Shown here: one piece after another, positions 40,286 to 42,345 of the stretch
Position numbering within the stretch: the stretch's first letter is position 1
How the letters are laid out: each line of letters opens with the position of its first letter
Assembly: GCA_022800525.1 (NCBI GenBank)
Contig: JAAWQM010000024.1
Coordinates: forward strand, 1-42,345
Direction: 5' to 3'
DNA: 42,345 nt
Source of the DNA: Oscillospiraceae bacterium
Lineage (GTDB): Bacteria > Bacillota > Clostridia > Oscillospirales > Oscillospiraceae
Made by a program: the position numbers and the translations under genes
Notes under the pieces: generated by a model
Seen by the model: only the letters and a program-made list of their open reading frames with translations
What the model was told of the DNA's origin: nothing
Databases searched by the model: none

Positions 40286-41158
40286 ATGCAGACCATCCGC
40301 AACGACGCCATGACCGTTACCATCGACGAGCTGGGGGCGCAGCTTATGTCCATCACCTCCGCCGGAGGCGTTGAGTACCTGTGGTACGGCGATCCCGCCT
40401 ACTGGAGGGGCCGGGCCATCAACCTGTTCCCCTATGTGGGCCGCCTTACCAACGACCGCTATACCTACGGCGGGAAGGAGTATGAAATGGTGCGCCACGG
40501 CTTCGCCAAGCTCACCCGATTCACGCCTGTGGACGTCCAGCCGGACCGCGTGACCCTGCGCATCACCGACAGCGAGGAGACCAGGAAATCCTACCCCTTC
40601 GCGTTCGCCTACGAGGTGACCTGCGCCCTGGAGGGCAGCACGCTGTCCGTCACCTACGCCGCAGAGAACCGGGGCGGTCAGACCATGTACTTCGGCATGG
40701 GGGGGCACCCTGGCTTCCGGCTGCCTCTGGAGGAGAGGAAGACGTTCACCGACTACCGTCTGACCTTCGCCCACCCCGCCCAGCCCTGGCAGGTGCTCAT
40801 GAGCGACAGCTATATGATCAGCGGCCACGAGGCCCCGTATCCTCTGGAGGACGGCGTGACCCTGCCTCTGCGCCATGAGCTGTTTGACCATGACGCCATC
40901 ATTCTGAAGAATTTTGACCGCACGGTTACCCTCTCCGCTGGAGAGGGCACCAGGGGGCTGACCATGACCTGTCCGAAAATGCGGTATCTGGGCATCTGGC
41001 ACGCGCCGAAGACGGACGCCCCCTATGTATGTCTGGAGCCCTGGCTGAGCCTGCCCTCCCGGCAGGACATCGTGGAGGACCTGAGCCAGCAGAACGACCT
41101 TCAGTCCCTGGAGCCCGGCGAGCGGTACGAGAACGGCTGGGCGGTCACCATCTTCTGA
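40286..41158 (+). CDS. Aldose 1-epimerase family protein
   Basis: 290 residues from the ATG at 40286 (GAGGAG); the upstream in-frame extension lies in the promoter. Galactose mutarotase-like beta sandwich: INLFPYVGRLTNDRYTYGGKEY near 48-69 with the conserved Arg, HGFAK, the catalytic His in MGGHPGFRLPL, and a Glu in VCLEPWLSLPS. This sub-group resembles YeaD/LacX-type proteins. It would interconvert anomers of a sugar or sugar phosphate in the cytoplasm; substrate unknown. Followed after 10 nt by the MGMT gene, possibly co-transcribed. Confidence 0.92.
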   Translation: MQTIRNDAMTVTIDELGAQLMSITSAGGVEYLWYGDPAYWRGRAINLFPYVGRLTNDRYTYGGKEYEMVRHGFAKLTRFTPVDVQPDRVTLRITDSEETRKSYPFAFAYEVTCALEGSTLSVTYAAENRGGQTMYFGMGGHPGFRLPLEERKTFTDYRLTFAHPAQPWQVLMSDSYMISGHEAPYPLEDGVTLPLRHELFDHDAIILKNFDRTVTLSAGEGTRGLTMTCPKMRYLGIWHAPKTDAPYVCLEPWLSLPSRQDIVEDLSQQNDLQSLEPGERYENGWAVTIF

Positions 41159-41168
41159 GGAACTGGGC

Positions 41169-41630
41169 ATGTGCCGGATGACAATTCAGAGTCCCATAGG
41201 GCCGCTGACACTGACCGCCGCGGAAAACGCTTTGACGGGCATCACCTTTGGGGACGCCCGTGAGGGTGCGGACACGCCGTCGCCGGCGCTGGAGCTGGCC
41301 GCCAGGGAGCTGGCGGAATATTTTGCGGGGGAGCGGCGGGAGTTCACCGTGCCGCTGGCCCCGGAGGGGACTGCGTTCCAGAGGAGCGTCTGGGATGAGC
41401 TGCGAAGGATTCCCTACGGGGAGACTGCCAGCTATAAGGACGTCTCCACGCGCCTTGGAAAGCCCGGCGCGGCCATCGCCGTCGGGCAGGCCAACAGCAA
41501 GAATCCGATTCCGATTATCATTCCCTGCCACCGGGTCATCGGGGCCAACGGGAGGATGGTTGGATATACGGGAGGAATGCATATCAAAAAGGCGCTGCTG
41601 GCAATTGAAGGAATCACCTGTAAAGATTGA
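41169..41630 (+). CDS. Methylated-DNA--protein-cysteine methyltransferase
   Basis: 153 residues, ATG at 41169 with GAGGAA. The acceptor motif IIPCHRVIG puts the methyl-accepting Cys at 120; FQRSVWDELRRIPYGETASY (70-89) is the DNA-binding helix region. It removes O6-alkyl groups from guanine in a suicidal transfer. It lacks an AdaA-type HTH and is the usual Ogt length. The preceding gene is 10 nt upstream; a strong terminator follows. Confidence 0.95.
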   Translation: MCRMTIQSPIGPLTLTAAENALTGITFGDAREGADTPSPALELAARELAEYFAGERREFTVPLAPEGTAFQRSVWDELRRIPYGETASYKDVSTRLGKPGAAIAVGQANSKNPIPIIIPCHRVIGANGRMVGYTGGMHIKKALLAIEGITCKD

Positions 41631-41634
41631 CCGG

Positions 41635-41660
41635 AGGGAGGGCCCCAGGCCCTCCCTTTT
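41635..41660 (+). terminator. Terminator after MGMT gene
   Basis: agggagggcc and ggccctccct with a CCA loop, followed by a T run. Confidence 0.9.
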
Positions 41661-41729
41661 GGTCCGGACGCCCGGCGGAGGCGCCAGGAGAACATTCCCC
41701 ATTTTCCCGCAAAAACTTCGCAAATCAAA

Positions 41730-41758
41730 TTGACGTAGCCGGAAGGCTGTGCTAAAAT
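41730..41758 (+). promoter_or_regulatory. Promoter of nfnA-like gene
   Basis: TTGACG (41730-41735), 17-nt spacer, TAAAAT (41753-41758), about 65 nt before the ATG at 41830. Confidence 0.8.
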
Positions 41759-41829
41759 AGAGATGTACGCCCATAAGGCGCAAAAGAAAAACAACCAGCT
41801 ACCGAATCTAAGTGGAAAGAGGACACACT

Positions 41830-42345
41830 ATGTATCGGATCGTAAAGAAGCGGGTTCTGAACCCCACCGTGACCCTCATGGAGGTCGAGGCCCCCGCCGT
41901 GGCCCGGAAGTGCGAGCCCGGCCAGTTCATCATCCTCCGGGTGGATGAAAACGGCGAGCGCATCCCCCTGACCATCGCTGCATATGACCGGGTGAAGGGG
42001 ACCGTCACCATTATCTTCCAGCTTGTGGGCGCTACCACAGAGAAGCTGAATCACAAGGAGGAGGGCGAGTACCTCCAGGACTTCGTCGGCCCCCTGGGTA
42101 AGGCCACCGAGACCGAGGGCCTCAAGCGCGTGGCCGTCATCGGCGGCGGCGTGGGCACCGCCATCGCCTACCCCGTGGCGAAAAAGCTCCACGACGTGGG
42201 CTGCCACGTGGATTTGATCGTGGGCTTCCGCAACAAGGACCTCATTATCCTCAAGGAGGAGTTCGAGGCCGCCAGCACCAACCTCATCATCGGCACCGAC
42301 GACGGCTCCTACGGCAAGAAGGCCCTGGTCACCGACCTGCTCAAG
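41830..42345 (+). CDS. nfnA: NfnA-like ferredoxin-NADP+ reductase/sulfide dehydrogenase subunit (3' end cut)
   Basis: 172 codons from the ATG at 41830 (AAAGAGG) to the window edge; about 280 are expected. The N-terminal FAD domain shows EPGQFIILRVDENGERIPLTI, and the NAD(P) domain begins GLKRVAVIGGGVGTAIAYPVA with GGGVG. This is the small subunit of the NADH-dependent reduced ferredoxin:NADP+ oxidoreductase (also annotated as sulfide dehydrogenase beta), which bifurcates electrons with the gltD-like NfnB expected just beyond the edge. Dihydroorotate dehydrogenase electron-transfer subunits are similar, but the ERIPLTI sequence favours NfnA. Confidence 0.85.
   Translation, partial: MYRIVKKRVLNPTVTLMEVEAPAVARKCEPGQFIILRVDENGERIPLTIAAYDRVKGTVTIIFQLVGATTEKLNHKEEGEYLQDFVGPLGKATETEGLKRVAVIGGGVGTAIAYPVAKKLHDVGCHVDLIVGFRNKDLIILKEEFEAASTNLIIGTDDGSYGKKALVTDLLK

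Overview
The window reads as chromosomal DNA of a high-GC, Gram-positive anaerobic Clostridia, most like the gut Oscillospiraceae group (Flavonifractor, Oscillibacter, Intestinimonas relatives). Evidence: strong AGGAGG ribosome binding sites, sigma-A type promoters, the rpsF-ssb-rpsR ribosomal cluster, an IreB-family gene, a short archaeal-type ProRS, an NfnA-type flavoprotein subunit, and the YgeY/YgeW/carbamate kinase set seen in gut purine-degrading bacteria. This placement is inferred from gene content, not from a marker search.

Layout. 1-1937: minus-strand operon of four small unknown genes (helix-turn-helix, zinc ribbon) that looks like part of a prophage or integrative element, bounded by a strong terminator. 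2041-2322: a 34-residue hydrophobic peptide gene facing a convergent promoter across a perfect hairpin (possible type I toxin-antitoxin). 2366-4395: diaminopimelate decarboxylase-like gene and a convergent YfbR-like HD nucleotidase. 4614-9050: accessory island of visibly lower GC, with a three-gene cassette (M48-like metallopeptidase, 476-residue unknown protein, glycine-zipper membrane/coiled-coil protein), a membrane-anchored XRE regulator, and a divergent ribbon-helix-helix/small-protein pair. The cassette is the best candidate for an undescribed system.

9093-15446: catabolic locus. A fold-II PLP enzyme and a YheO-type regulator diverge from ygeY, ygeW and carbamate kinase; tandem 20-bp-period repeats sit next to the shared promoter. 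15508-17273: rpsR, ssb and rpsF, with about 710 bp of repeat DNA between ssb and rpsR. 17547-19022: IreB family gene and an ECF sigma factor with a coupled membrane partner. 19340-23816: minus-strand run of RpiR regulator, YesL-like protein, small membrane protein, DUF6194, GNAT, MnmE and a TfoX C-terminal domain protein. 24256-30702: proS, TSCPD protein, trpS, and an undecaprenyl-phosphate sugar transferase plus UDP-GlcNAc 2-epimerase pair (cell-wall glycopolymer) with a membrane-anchored unknown. 30854-33996: small XRE, comF, mreB, multi-span membrane protein. 34196-42345: DUF1643, CBS-type pyrophosphatase, DUF3786, XRE-regulated ABC half-transporter, aldose epimerase, MGMT and the start of nfnA.

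Dispersed repeats are a second theme: a three-hairpin element (two full copies and one partial) whose stems vary in a compensated way, short palindromes built on GGGCGCAC/GTGCGCCC and GGCGGAT/ATCCGCC cores, and an approximately 100-127 bp element present once in each orientation. No tRNA, large rRNA, CRISPR array or recognisable transposase was seen.
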